Part shown: positions 10,432 to 19,245 of the stretch, piece by piece | Layout: the number at the start of each line of letters is the position of its first letter | Numbering within the stretch: position 1 is the first letter of the stretch | NCBI GenBank assembly: GCA_001586965.3 | Contig: LUCW03000738.1 | Coordinates: 37,501 to 60,000, forward strand | Direction of reading: 5' to 3' | From: Sphaeroforma sirkka | Lineage: Eukaryota; Opisthokonta; Ichthyosporea; Ichthyophonida | Length of the DNA stretch: 22,500 bases | Made by a program: the position numbers and the translations under genes | The notes under the pieces: generated by a model | Told to the model about the DNA's origin: nothing | Databases searched by the model: none | What the model saw: only the letters and a program-made list of their open reading frames with translations

Positions 10432-13400
10432 GGTAAAAACCTATTTGGAGAAGTCTGTTGTTTCAAACTTCCTCAGGCTGCAAATATCTGTCTACTCTGG
10501 TATCATCTGAGGGTATCATACGGACATCTATTTTGATTATTTCTAGTTTGCAGAGCAGATCGTTCTTGCATCATGTGTCAGGTGTGTGTGGACTGTAGAA
10601 GGTTGGACAACCCTGGACTCATTGGGAAGGACTCAAAAGAGAGCAAAACAAAGATGCACCAGTGAATTAATCAATTTTAAATGACAGAAATCAACCCCTT
10701 AGAATCTACATCTGACAGACTGAGACAATCGGCCTTGTCCAAAATCCAAATAAATATGTAGTCAACAATAATTCTCTAATAAGAGTACTGGGTACAAGCC
10801 AAAACAAACACAAAACAATCACCTGACCTATCAGTTATCACTCCAGTTTTTTTAATTACCACATTATACCAACTACCATGAAATAAATATTAATAGTAGG
10901 CCACAGCAATGTATGAGACTATGCATGCAGTATTTACATATGAGCAATTTACAACAAGCGTAGTACAGTTAATATTAGCGTACAATGGGGCTATATTTCG
11001 GCTGGTGGTGCACATTTTTACAACAGAATATGCATACCCTCTTCCAATCGGGAAGGTGTTTGGCTGTTTGCATTGTTCACTGAATAATTCTGTACAATTT
11101 CGCATTGTTCACTGAATCATTGTACAATTTTGCATTATTCACTGAATCATTGTGTACAGGTTTATTTGGGATGACAATGTCTATTCTTATTTAAAAAAAA
11201 TTACGTTGTCATTTTTATATATATATAATTTTTTACGTTTCAAAAATCGTGACGCGAATATATTTTTAAAAAATAAATAAAAAAGCTCAGGCCGGACTCA
11301 GAGTTCACTGTTCAGACGCCTCAGGGCTCAGAGGCGAATGAGAAGATTCAACAGTTTTTTTTGGTATTTGAATACATACCAAAAATATAACACAAAAACA
11401 AGCATTTACTATTTATACCATATTTAGCCTTCAACTATGTAAGCAAGATAATGTTATTTACAATGCTTTGTTTTGTTTTGTTTTTAAATTTAAACATTTT
11501 TTTTATAAAACAGAACATTCGCGTGTGTTCATATCTAAAATTAAAAATCTACTAGTTGGAATTCAGAAATTGACATTTGTGCTATTTCTCAAAATATAGA
11601 TCTACGTAAGATTAGGATTATGTATGTATGTAAATAGTATTTTTCAAACTGTATTTAGAAGTGTAGAGTAGAGAGTAGAGACTAGTCACGAAATATTTAG
11701 AGGCTAAGCTACGCTAAGCTATTGGCTCTAAGCTACATACAAAAAATTATTTAAAAAAAATCAACTTGAATCAGAAATTCGAGAATTGTGTTCCATAAAT
11801 TGTTTTACATTTTTGCTATTTTTATTTGACCCGAATCTACAAAATCTGTTCTCCACAAATACGATGGAGAAATGAGATATATCCGGCATCTTATTTCTAT
11901 GTATAGCCAATAATGTTTGAAAAAAATGATAACTCTAACGTGTCCTACTTCCAATTAGAAGGTTGAACAACTGCGGTTTTCCCGCCATTTTACGGTTTAC
12001 CACCATAGCCCAAGGGATTTTTTTTTGAATTTGTTCGTGGTAGCCCAAGGGATATTTTGAATTTATTGATGGCAACTTTGAGGGTCATATAGCAAACTTT
12101 TGACTAAAGGAGCATGCTAGATGAATACAAAATTCCAACAGGCGATTGCTTCATTTCTATCCACCTTGATTGGTTAAAATGTGTTATACCGTCACTAACC
12201 ATTGAACCATTTTCTCGTAGATTGGGGTCATTCAAAAAATACATTTTTGTTTTGTTGATTTTTGGGAGTGATTGTTTTTGTGCGTTCTTGGATTTGTTTT
12301 GTTAATAAAACAAACAAGAAAATCCTCCAACAAAACAAACCCACTGCATTTCAAATCAAAGTTTATTTTGGCGTGCAAGTGTACATATGTATCACATGCA
12401 GTTTGAACTTTAAAGGATGTCGAGAGTGGAAACCCGAAATATATTTTAATTTCTTGTGTAATACAAACTGTACAAAATTTTACATGCATTTACATCTGCT
12501 TGTGAGTCAGCGATTCGTATGCGATTGCCGCTATAAAGACAGCGAGACACAGTATAGACGGAATAGCAGATCTGAATGAAACCCTGTCTATGCCTACTTC
12601 ATGTATTTGGACGCATTTCTACAAAACAACTGTATATAAATCACGTATGTATAAAGTGTATCATATGAACAGAATCACACACAACACTTTGCAACTATAT
12701 GATAGGTATCCGATTTTATTAGCCTACCAATTATTAATATATAGCACCATATATAGTAGCGGTAATCTTTAAGGATTAGATGGAAATTAAATAAATTGTG
12801 CAGTGTAGAACTGTTGATTAAAATTCGGATTTGACTGTGCAGTTTAAATTCACAAAATCGAGTCTGCCTATAGTGCACCAGGGAAACACATAATGCACGG
12901 CAAAACAGTACTGAGTGAATATGTACTTTTATTTCTATTTCAACTTGAACGTACAAATACCACCACACACAACTTACTATGCACAATTGCATATTAAGCC
13001 ACGTACGATGGCAGTTCAGAGCAATTTCCAAATTAAAATACTTGCCGAACCATAATCAGATTATGCTGCTGAACCATGATTAGATTTGTCTATCACATAT
13101 ACATATAAAAAGCTGTAGGAGCAAAGCAACAAATATGCAAAGCCTAGTCCGTGAGAGAAAATAAACGGCTAAAAAGAATCAGTGAAGTTGTGCAGTGTGG
13201 AGATGTAGGTTGTGATTTGGTTGTAGCACGAATTGTGCACAAATTATGTAAACATTTCAAAAAAACTGTGAGGTGTACGACCAGCTAGCCTGTTACATCT
13301 TATAGAAGTATGTCGAGAGTAAAAAGATTGACGTACATCAGGATGTGGGTGTTTCTAGCCTAAGACCATCGTTCAGGGTTCTCTGAAGCACATACAGCGC

Positions 13401-13697
13401 ACGTGGTATGTCATCGCGGGTTCGTACCATAAAATAGCAAAGTAAAATATATAACTCAGTAGCTAGTCTGCGTGTTTACAACATCAGTCAGCGGGACAAA
13501 TCGATACTGAGAGAAAGGTACTGAGAGAAAGGTTGTAATACTAGGGATGCACAAACCTTGTGACTCTTGAGGGATGAAGATAATATGCAGATGAGATTAA
13601 ACTTGCACCATTAAAAGTCACATAAGAGCAACTGTTGTGTCAACCAACGTACTATTAATACAGCTTATAAATGCTTAACTTTACGACAATCATAGTG
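10432..13697. other. AT-rich intergenic region with no supportable gene
   Basis: Frames here are short and lack coding character or splice context. After TTATTTCTAG near 10546 one frame reads CRADRSCIMCQVCVDCRR and continues to a stop near 10665. It is cysteine-rich but cannot be phased with the upstream exons. AATAAA motifs occur near 10748. A 30-bp tandem repeat lies at 11070-11158, and a two-copy AGCCCAAGGGAT..TTTTGAATTT repeat lies at about 12007-12064. The rest is homopolymer-rich AT sequence resembling old transposon debris, without identifiable ends. Confidence 0.5.
11070..11158. repeat. 30-32-bp tandem repeat, three copies
   Basis: Three head-to-tail copies of GCATTGTTCACTGAATCATT followed by GTACAATTTT begin at 11070, 11102 and 11132. 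They differ by small substitutions and a 1-2-bp length change. Confidence 0.85.
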
Positions 13698-13736
13698 ACA
13701 GCAGTGAGAGATCGCTCATTCATCGTCGCCATATCG
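13698..13736 (-). pseudogene. Degenerate fragment of the six-cysteine module
   Basis: On the minus strand this reads RYGDDE-stop-AISHCC, colinear with RYGDDKCATSHCC at the end of module 3 of the neighbouring gene. Over 42 bp I count 32 matches by eye. The fourth cysteine codon is TGA here. It lies about 135 bp beyond the stop of the left gene, on the same strand. It is most simply the relic of another module or gene copy. TTCTTTATGTGGCTTTCAG just upstream resembles a splice acceptor. Confidence 0.6.
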
Positions 13737-13871
13737 GTTGTTATCCGCTGAAAGCCACATAAAGAATTTTTGCATATTTGTTCATTTTTAGTTTTCCAAA
13801 AGTAGTATGTATATTACATACTGTGTAAGGTTCGAATGTTAAGTTCAGAATAACTATGGTGTGAATGTTCC

Positions 13872-14597
13872 TTACTTACAGCAGTGCGAGGTTGCACACT
13901 TGTCGTCACCATATCGATTGCAGCCTTTGCCTTTGTTAATCGATTTGTCCAGGCTTTTACATTTGCCCTGATTGGTATCATCAGAACACGTCATCTCGTG
14001 GTCACCATTGTCTTTATCATGTTCCTTCTTGTGTTCCTCCTTGTGCTCCTCCTTGTGTTCCACTTCCTTGTGCTCCTCCTTGTGTTCTTCTTTGTGATCA
14101 TCTTCCTTGTGATCCTCTTCCTTGTGCTCCTCCTTGTGCTCTTCCTTGTGTTCCTCCTTATGTTCCTCCATGTGATGCTTATCCGTGTCGTGCACCTCCT
14201 CATCATGGTCATCCTTGTCATGGACATCAGCGTGATCCTTGCAGCAGTGGGAGCTGGCACACTTGTCATCGCCATATCTGAGGCAGGACATGTGCATGTT
14301 CACATCCTTGCCCAAGCCTTTACATTTGTCCTGGTTGGTCTCGTGCGAACACATCATCATTTCGTGGTCATCATCATCATCATCGTCACCGTGGCTATCT
14401 ATGCAACAGTGAGAGGTGGAACACTTGCCATCGCCGTTCATGTTGCAGCCCTGGCTGGTATTGATCATCTTGTTCATGCCCTCGCACTTGCCGTCATTGT
14501 TGGACTTCGAACACATGTGTTCCATGGGCTTTGGCGAAGCAGCCATGACCATGGCCGATGCGGCGGCCAAAAGAAGTGCGGTGCTGTAAAGCTTCAT
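13872..14597 (-). CDS. Secreted triple six-cysteine-module protein with His/Glu/Lys-rich spacer (left copy)
   Basis: Intronless 241-codon gene. The ATG at 14597-14595 is chosen because it opens a signal peptide (MKLYSTALLLAAASAMVMA, cleavage likely before ASPKP) 80 nt after a TATA box; the extended frame upstream has no ATG. The mature protein holds three modules with identical spacing C-x8-C-x12-C-x7-C-x4-CC. Modules 1 and 2 are joined by a DDDDDDDHE linker. Modules 2 and 3 are separated by about 80 residues of HKEEHKEE repeats. Eighteen cysteines suggest three disulfides per module. The spacer, alternating Lys/His and Glu, could form a charged single helix or bind divalent metals; that is inference. 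I do not recognise the module as a named family. The stop codon overlaps a GTAAGT donor-like sequence. Confidence 0.85.
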   Translation of the reverse strand: MKLYSTALLLAAASAMVMAASPKPMEHMCSKSNNDGKCEGMNKMINTSQGCNMNGDGKCSTSHCCIDSHGDDDDDDDHEMMMCSHETNQDKCKGLGKDVNMHMSCLRYGDDKCASSHCCKDHADVHDKDDHDEEVHDTDKHHMEEHKEEHKEEHKEEHKEEDHKEDDHKEEHKEEHKEVEHKEEHKEEHKKEHDKDNGDHEMTCSDDTNQGKCKSLDKSINKGKGCNRYGDDKCATSHCCK

Positions 14598-14668
14598 GTT
14601 GTTAAATGTCACTATTTGTTTTCGGAATCCAAATGAGATGCTGTGAGATGTAAGACGCTCAATGGACA

Positions 14669-14677
14669 CTATTTATA
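14669..14677 (-). promoter_or_regulatory. TATA box of the left copy
   Basis: TATAAATAG reads on the minus strand from 14677, within CCTCGCGGTATAAATAGTG, 80 nt before the ATG. The same element at the same spacing precedes the right copy. Confidence 0.8.
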
Positions 14678-14724
14678 CCGCGAGGATTTATTTACAATGC
14701 CGCACAGAATTGCAAACTTACACA

Positions 14725-17028
14725 CCTAATATTTATCTGATCGAGATCGCCACAATAGCGTTGAGGATTTATTATAGAAAAAAAACGCTTTAGCCCACTG
14801 TATTAGGAAGTAGGGTCGACTATTAGAACTTTAGAAGACATAAATACGTGCATGACAATATCTTACTTCATACCTTCTGATGATTGGGTGGGATTTTCAC
14901 ACAGACCAACCTATTGCACTATTTTGGGTTACATATAGTTATATACAGTAGTATAACACTGCGGCCTGCCACATGTCAAATGACTCAACTGCCACCATTT
15001 TATTTGCCCTTTTGTGAATTTTAAGAATCTACGACTGCTGACCCGAGGCCGAAGGTAGGCATTCATGTTACACGGACATACCTTCTATAATAAGTGAGTA
15101 AGGAGTAGACAACTAGACATAAGCAGATATTTATGATCATTTATAGTACATTAGTTGAATTATAGAATCTGTGCATTCCTGAGCAGTTCTTGTCTTGTTG
15201 ATATGAATACATACTATCAGATAGTAAATTTAATTTTTGGTTTTTTGTAAAAAAAACCCCGTAGGACATTTTCACTCCATGTGTTAACAAATATTGAAAT
15301 ATATACATACTAAATACTAGGGGTGAAATAATGTGTATTTAGTTTTTGTTTTCAAAACATTCGCATGTATATCTGCATTCATTTCAGCATTTGTATTATA
15401 TTTATATGGATATTAAATATTTTAGACTGTGAGTAAATAATCTCTACTCTCTACTAGTTTTGGAGTCGTGGACTCGTGGTCTGGAGTCTGGACTCTTTGT
15501 GTCGTGTTTAGTGTTGAACTGTTTTATTTGTCTATTTGTTTTTTGTTTATATTTTAAAATAACAAACAAAACTAAATAAATAAAAACAAATGCTTTTCTC
15601 TATTTAGTTTTTTAATTTGTTTTGTTTTATTTAAAAAAACATACCAACGCACAGGCAAACGCCAAACAGTCAACGAAAAAGCAACAAAAAAAAAATCATA
15701 TTTACACAGGCACAAACACTCTCTCGCTATTTAATTGTTTTTAGAGATACATAAAAGATTTAAAAAATATGTATTTGTTTTTTTGTTCATAAAAACATTA
15801 AATAAAATAGAGACAGAGAGGACTCTCAGGACGACGCTCAGTCCTCAGACAGAGAGAGCTCAGGCCTCAGAGTTGCTCAGAGTTGGTCTGTTATGTATAT
15901 AGTGTTGGTGACCTGGCAGGCTGGCGTCGGCGACTAGCGTTTTCTTATGGAGAATACTAAATAGTTTGAACTGACAAGTGACAAGTGACAACTGGCGTTT
16001 TTTTACTTTTTACTTTCCTTATTTTTTAGTGTTAAAAATTACTGTTTGAGTGTTTGTGTGATTGCTTTACAACAATTAGAAGTGCTCATTCATCACTCAA
16101 TTTTTCATTCGTCAATGATCACTATTATGAACAGTGTGATTGTTTTGATGTTCACTTTTCTACTCACTACTCACTAGTAGAGTAATGGGAGAGTGGAAAA
16201 TACATATTTAGTATTCTAATATTTGTCCATCAATGATCAATGATCATGAATTTCTTGGATTTGATTTTTATCTTGGTTTTAAGTGGACGACAGATAAAGG
16301 GAGAACCCCAAGAGACGCAAGAGACCAAAATTTCATATTATTTACCATCCACTGACCTCTGTAGAGACTAGAATGTAGACTGTAAAGCGTAACAGTGCAA
16401 CTTTATCTTGTACAATATTACAGAAGTATGTATTTACAGACAGTAAAGTGTATATTTTAGTTTTTACACTGTACACGCAGTGCTTCTCGAGAGAGAGAGA
16501 GAGAGAGTGAGTGAGTGAGTGAGTTGAGTTTATAAATTTAAAAAAATACGTCTTCGCAGCATAGAACCTCAGGCAAATAATAGGCCTTTTTTAAAGTGCA
16601 AACTGCAGTGACTCTGAACTACGAAAACATTTATGCGGGGATCACCCTGCCTGCATCTCTTAAAGTTTAGACTGTCAGAGTGAAGGTCTAAATGCCGCAT
16701 GTGACGGAGGCGTTATGTGATGAAGGCGATAATTGCAAATCTTACATGCATGTGCACAGGCCAAATATTTATGTTTTAGTATGTCAAAATCCTATCCAAT
16801 AATCAGTCAAGATATGATAATGACACTGCCATCCATGCAATGCATTTGAGGTTGATTTAGAAAAAACCCCTTTTTCAGAGGTAAGGTAAAAGTACAGTTT
16901 TAGGCTAAATAAATGACAGTCATGTTGTAAAACGAACTGATTGCGTACTTTTAGGAGTTGCACAGGGGCCTGTTGTAGTCGTTTCAAACCTGTTGCAAAA
17001 AAAAAAAGGACTCAATAAAAAAGTTAGC
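14725..17028. other. Spacer between the inverted copies, no gene seen
   Basis: 2.3 kb of AT-rich DNA with many homopolymer runs. Notable pieces are CTCTACTCTCTACTAG near 15449, CTCAGxCCTCAG-type clusters around 15830-15890, CAATGATCAATGATCA near 16232-16247, and a (GA)n tract running into (GTGA)n at about 16489-16523. Both divergent promoters fire away from this spacer. The CAGGCC/CTCAGAGTT words also occur near 11287-11310, hinting at a shared old repeat. Confidence 0.5.
16489..16523. repeat. (GA)n / (GTGA)n microsatellite
   Basis: A run of GA dinucleotides passes directly into GTGA tetranucleotide repeats. It is one of the few non-AT microsatellites in the right half of the window. Confidence 0.85.
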
Positions 17029-17075
17029 TGTGTAAGTTTTCAATTCTGTGCGGCATTGTGAAAAAATCCTCGCGG

Positions 17076-17084
17076 TATAAATAG
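17076..17084 (+). promoter_or_regulatory. TATA box of the right copy
   Basis: TATAAATAG within CGCGGTATAAATAGTG, 80 nt upstream of the ATG at 17156, identical in sequence and spacing to the left copy. The expected transcription start is about 25-35 nt downstream, leaving a 5' UTR of roughly 45-55 nt. Confidence 0.8.
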
Positions 17085-17155
17085 TGTCTATTGAGCATCT
17101 TACATCTCACAGCATCTCATTTGGACTCCGAAAACAAATAGTGACATTTAACAAC

Positions 17156-17878
17156 ATGAAGTTTTACAGCACCGCACTTCTTTTGGCCGCCGCATCGGCC
17201 ATGGTCATGGCTGCTTCGCCAAAACCCATGGAACACATGTGTTCGAAGTCCAACAATGACGGCAAGTGCGAGGGCATGAACAAGATGATCAATACCAGCC
17301 AGGGCTGCAACATGAACGGCGATGGCAAGTGTTCCACCTCTCACTGTTGCATAGATAGCCACGGTGACGATGATGATGATGATGACCACGAAATGATGAT
17401 GTGTTCGCACGAGACCAACCAGGACAAATGTAAAGGCTTGGGCAAGGATGTGAACATGCACATGTCCTGCCTCAGATATGGCGATGACAAGTGTGCCAGC
17501 TCCCACTGCTGCAAGGATCACGCTGATGTCCATGACAAGGATGACCATGATAAGGAGGTGCACGACACGGAACATAAGGAGGAACACAAGGAAGAGGAAC
17601 ACAAGGAAGAGGAACACAAGGAACAACACAAGGAGGAACACAAGGAAGAACACGAGGAGGAACACAAGGAAGAGGAACACAAGGAAGTGGAACACAAGGA
17701 GGAACACAAGAAGGAACACAAGGAGGAGCATGATAAGGACAATGGTGACCTCGAGATGACGTGTTCTGATGATACCAACCAGGGCAAGTGTAAAAGCCTG
17801 GACAAATCGATTAAGAAAGGCAAAGGCTGCAATCGATATGGTGACGATAAGTGTGCAACCTCACATTGCTGTAAGTAA
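17156..17878 (+). CDS. Secreted triple six-cysteine-module protein with His/Glu/Lys-rich spacer (right copy)
   Basis: Intronless gene of 240 residues, paralogue of the left copy. The signal peptide is residues 1-19 (MKFYSTALLLAAASAMVMA). Module 1 has Cys 29, 38, 51, 59, 64 and 65; module 2 has 83, 92, 105, 113, 118 and 119; module 3 has 203, 212, 225, 233, 238 and 239. Each fits C-x8-C-x12-C-x7-C-x4-CC and ends SHCC. A seven-Asp run (71-77) follows module 1. Residues 121-200 are a HKEE/HKEEE-type spacer, one residue shorter than in the left copy and with a different repeat order. The frame can be extended upstream only to a GTG at 17084, so ATG 17156 is preferred. Function is unknown: a structural or cell-wall, metal-binding or defence-type secreted protein are all possible. 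The family is not recognised. Confidence 0.88.
   Translation: MKFYSTALLLAAASAMVMAASPKPMEHMCSKSNNDGKCEGMNKMINTSQGCNMNGDGKCSTSHCCIDSHGDDDDDDDHEMMMCSHETNQDKCKGLGKDVNMHMSCLRYGDDKCASSHCCKDHADVHDKDDHDKEVHDTEHKEEHKEEEHKEEEHKEQHKEEHKEEHEEEHKEEEHKEVEHKEEHKKEHKEEHDKDNGDLEMTCSDDTNQGKCKSLDKSIKKGKGCNRYGDDKCATSHCCK
17560..17735 (+). repeat. Coding repeat GAACACAAGGA(A/G)GAG (HKEE units), right copy
   Basis: Repeats of 12 or 15 bp encode EHKE/EEHKE units and expand or contract in whole codons. The left copy carries the equivalent array at about 14025-14175. The two arrays differ in unit order and total length, the only length difference between the two proteins. Confidence 0.85.
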
Positions 17879-18010
17879 GGAACATTAACACTATAGTTAT
17901 TCTGAACATAGAATGCGAACCTTACACGGTGTATATATATATATATGTATATATCTATACTACGAAAAAAAATAAGAATTGTATATTGCAAGTAACTTTT
18001 TATATTTAAT

Positions 18011-18190
18011 ATGGCTTTCATAGTGCGAGTTCACTCTTATCTGTACAGTACGTTGAAATCCTTTAAGAGCCAGGAGGTTCGTGCTGCCTATATACTACAA
18101 TCTTGCTCTCCACATCAATTCCTTCCCCAGTTCATCGATATTGTGGACTATATAAACTCGCTGTTTAAGTACTTTATTTTTATTTCCTAG
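18011..18190 (+). CDS. Small ORF of 59 codons, unrecognised
   Basis: An ATG-initiated frame reads MAFIVRVHSYLYSTLKSFKS, then QEVRAAYILQS and QFLPQFIDIVDYINSLF, stopping at TAG 18188-18190. Composition is protein-like (amphipathic, no low complexity), unlike other short frames nearby. It could be a small gene, or an exon remnant of a larger one: GTACTT near the end and TTATTTTTATTTCCTAG at 18190 resemble splice signals. No family was recognised and no promoter is apparent. Confidence 0.25.
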   Translation: MAFIVRVHSYLYSTLKSFKSQEVRAAYILQSCSPHQFLPQFIDIVDYINSLFKYFIFIS

Positions 18191-18509
18191 TTTATGGTAG
18201 GGACTCACCAGGACATACTAGGTACGCAGTAAGTGTTTTGGATATTTCTGAACGACGAATCTCGACTAAATGCTATCACACACTGATAGAAGTAAGCTCA
18301 TTAAATTTGGGATACTCCTTCATAAAATACAGCTCGCTCGCAGTACACTTCATATAATGTATTGCCAGTGACAAAATTCCAGCCACAACCGAAGTGTAAC
18401 GAACAGTTCTACACTTCATAGTTTAACCGGTCATTTCAACGGTTAACCCTCACGAACTTGATTTCATCGGTTAATTGAAGGGGGAGTATTTCCCACGTTG
18501 ATGTGACAG

Positions 18510-19245
18510 GTCCGAACCGGAACATTCAATTGATGTGTCTGTATTGTAACACAACCAGAGCTCCTCCAGCGCCTAAGTGGTTCCAACTGACGATGATAGG
18601 TGCGATCGTTCCTTGCAATAATTCGTAGTGTTGAATACTTATGTATCATGCCGTTGTACTTTAATGCATTTGTTGGGGTTTAAACGGAACATTCATTCAC
18701 TTTAAATCGGAACATTTATTCAATGCGTCTGTGGTTACAACATAACCATGCTTTAGTAATAAAAGCAGAGATCCTTTTGTAAGGTTCCAGCTGACGACGA
18801 TATGTGAAATTTCGTCCCCTTGATAATCCAAAGTGTTGGATACTTATGTATCAGGCTGCTGTACTTGATCTCTTGGATAAGGCTCAAAAGAAACACATAT
18901 TCAGTCCGAATTACTTGTGTATCATGCGGTTGAACTTGATCTCAGGGACAGAGTTCAAAATGAATACTTATTCAGTCTGAATTACTTGTGTATCATCGGT
19001 TGTACTTGATCTCAGGGATAGAGTTCAAAAGAAACACTTATTCAGTCCGAATTACTTGTGTATTCGGTTGTACTTGATCTCTGGGATAGGGTTTAAAAGG
19101 AACACTTATTCAGTCCGAATTACTTGTGTATCATGCGGCTGTACTTGATCTCTGGGATGGGGTTTAAACGGAACATTTATTTAGTTCGAATTGCTAATGT
19201 ATCATGCCGTTGTACTTGTTCTCCTGAATGGGGGTAAACCCTCAG
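18510..19245. repeat. Nested satellite: two long and about six short tandem units
   Basis: Two diverged long units (about 18510-18665 and 18700-18865) share CGGAACATT...GTGTCTGT, a TTCCA(A/G)CTGACGA core and TACTTATGTATCA. They are followed by about six units of 60-78 bp built on TTCAGTCCGAATTACTTGTG and GTACTTGATCTC(T/A)GGGAT (about 18860-19245). The short unit looks like the ends of the long unit joined after internal deletion, then amplified. Confidence 0.85.

Larger units (their letters stand above)
13821..14724 (-). repeat. Left arm of inverted duplication
   Basis: About 900 bp covering the whole left gene, its TATA box, about 50 bp upstream of it and about 50 bp of 3' UTR. It matches 17029-17929 in reverse complement. 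Similarity stops near TGTGTAAG on the promoter side and near CCTTACAC on the 3' side. Confidence 0.88.
17029..17929 (+). repeat. Right arm of inverted duplication
   Basis: Reverse-complement partner of 13821-14724. It includes the promoter, the complete coding region and the start of the 3' UTR. Past the shared CCTTACAC the right arm enters a short (AT)n tract that is absent from the left arm. Confidence 0.88.

Noticed and set aside
11280..11340. CTCAG-rich cluster similar to 15830-15890, considered as transposon ends
   Set aside because: Only short words are shared; no terminal inverted repeats, target duplications or coding remnants could be identified.
12675..13031. 118-codon minus-strand frame
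   Set aside because: It has no ATG start, is AT-driven in composition, and shows no recognisable motif or promoter.
13884..14636. 250-codon plus-strand frame opposite the left six-cysteine gene (and its counterpart at 17117-17731)
   Set aside because: It is an antisense shadow: its Leu/Val/Phe-rich sequence is the reverse complement of the HKEE repeat and Asp codons, with no start context of its own.
18850..19245. Direct repeats considered as a CRISPR-like array
   Set aside because: Units are contiguous and diverged along their whole length, with no unique equal-length spacers, and the genome is eukaryotic.
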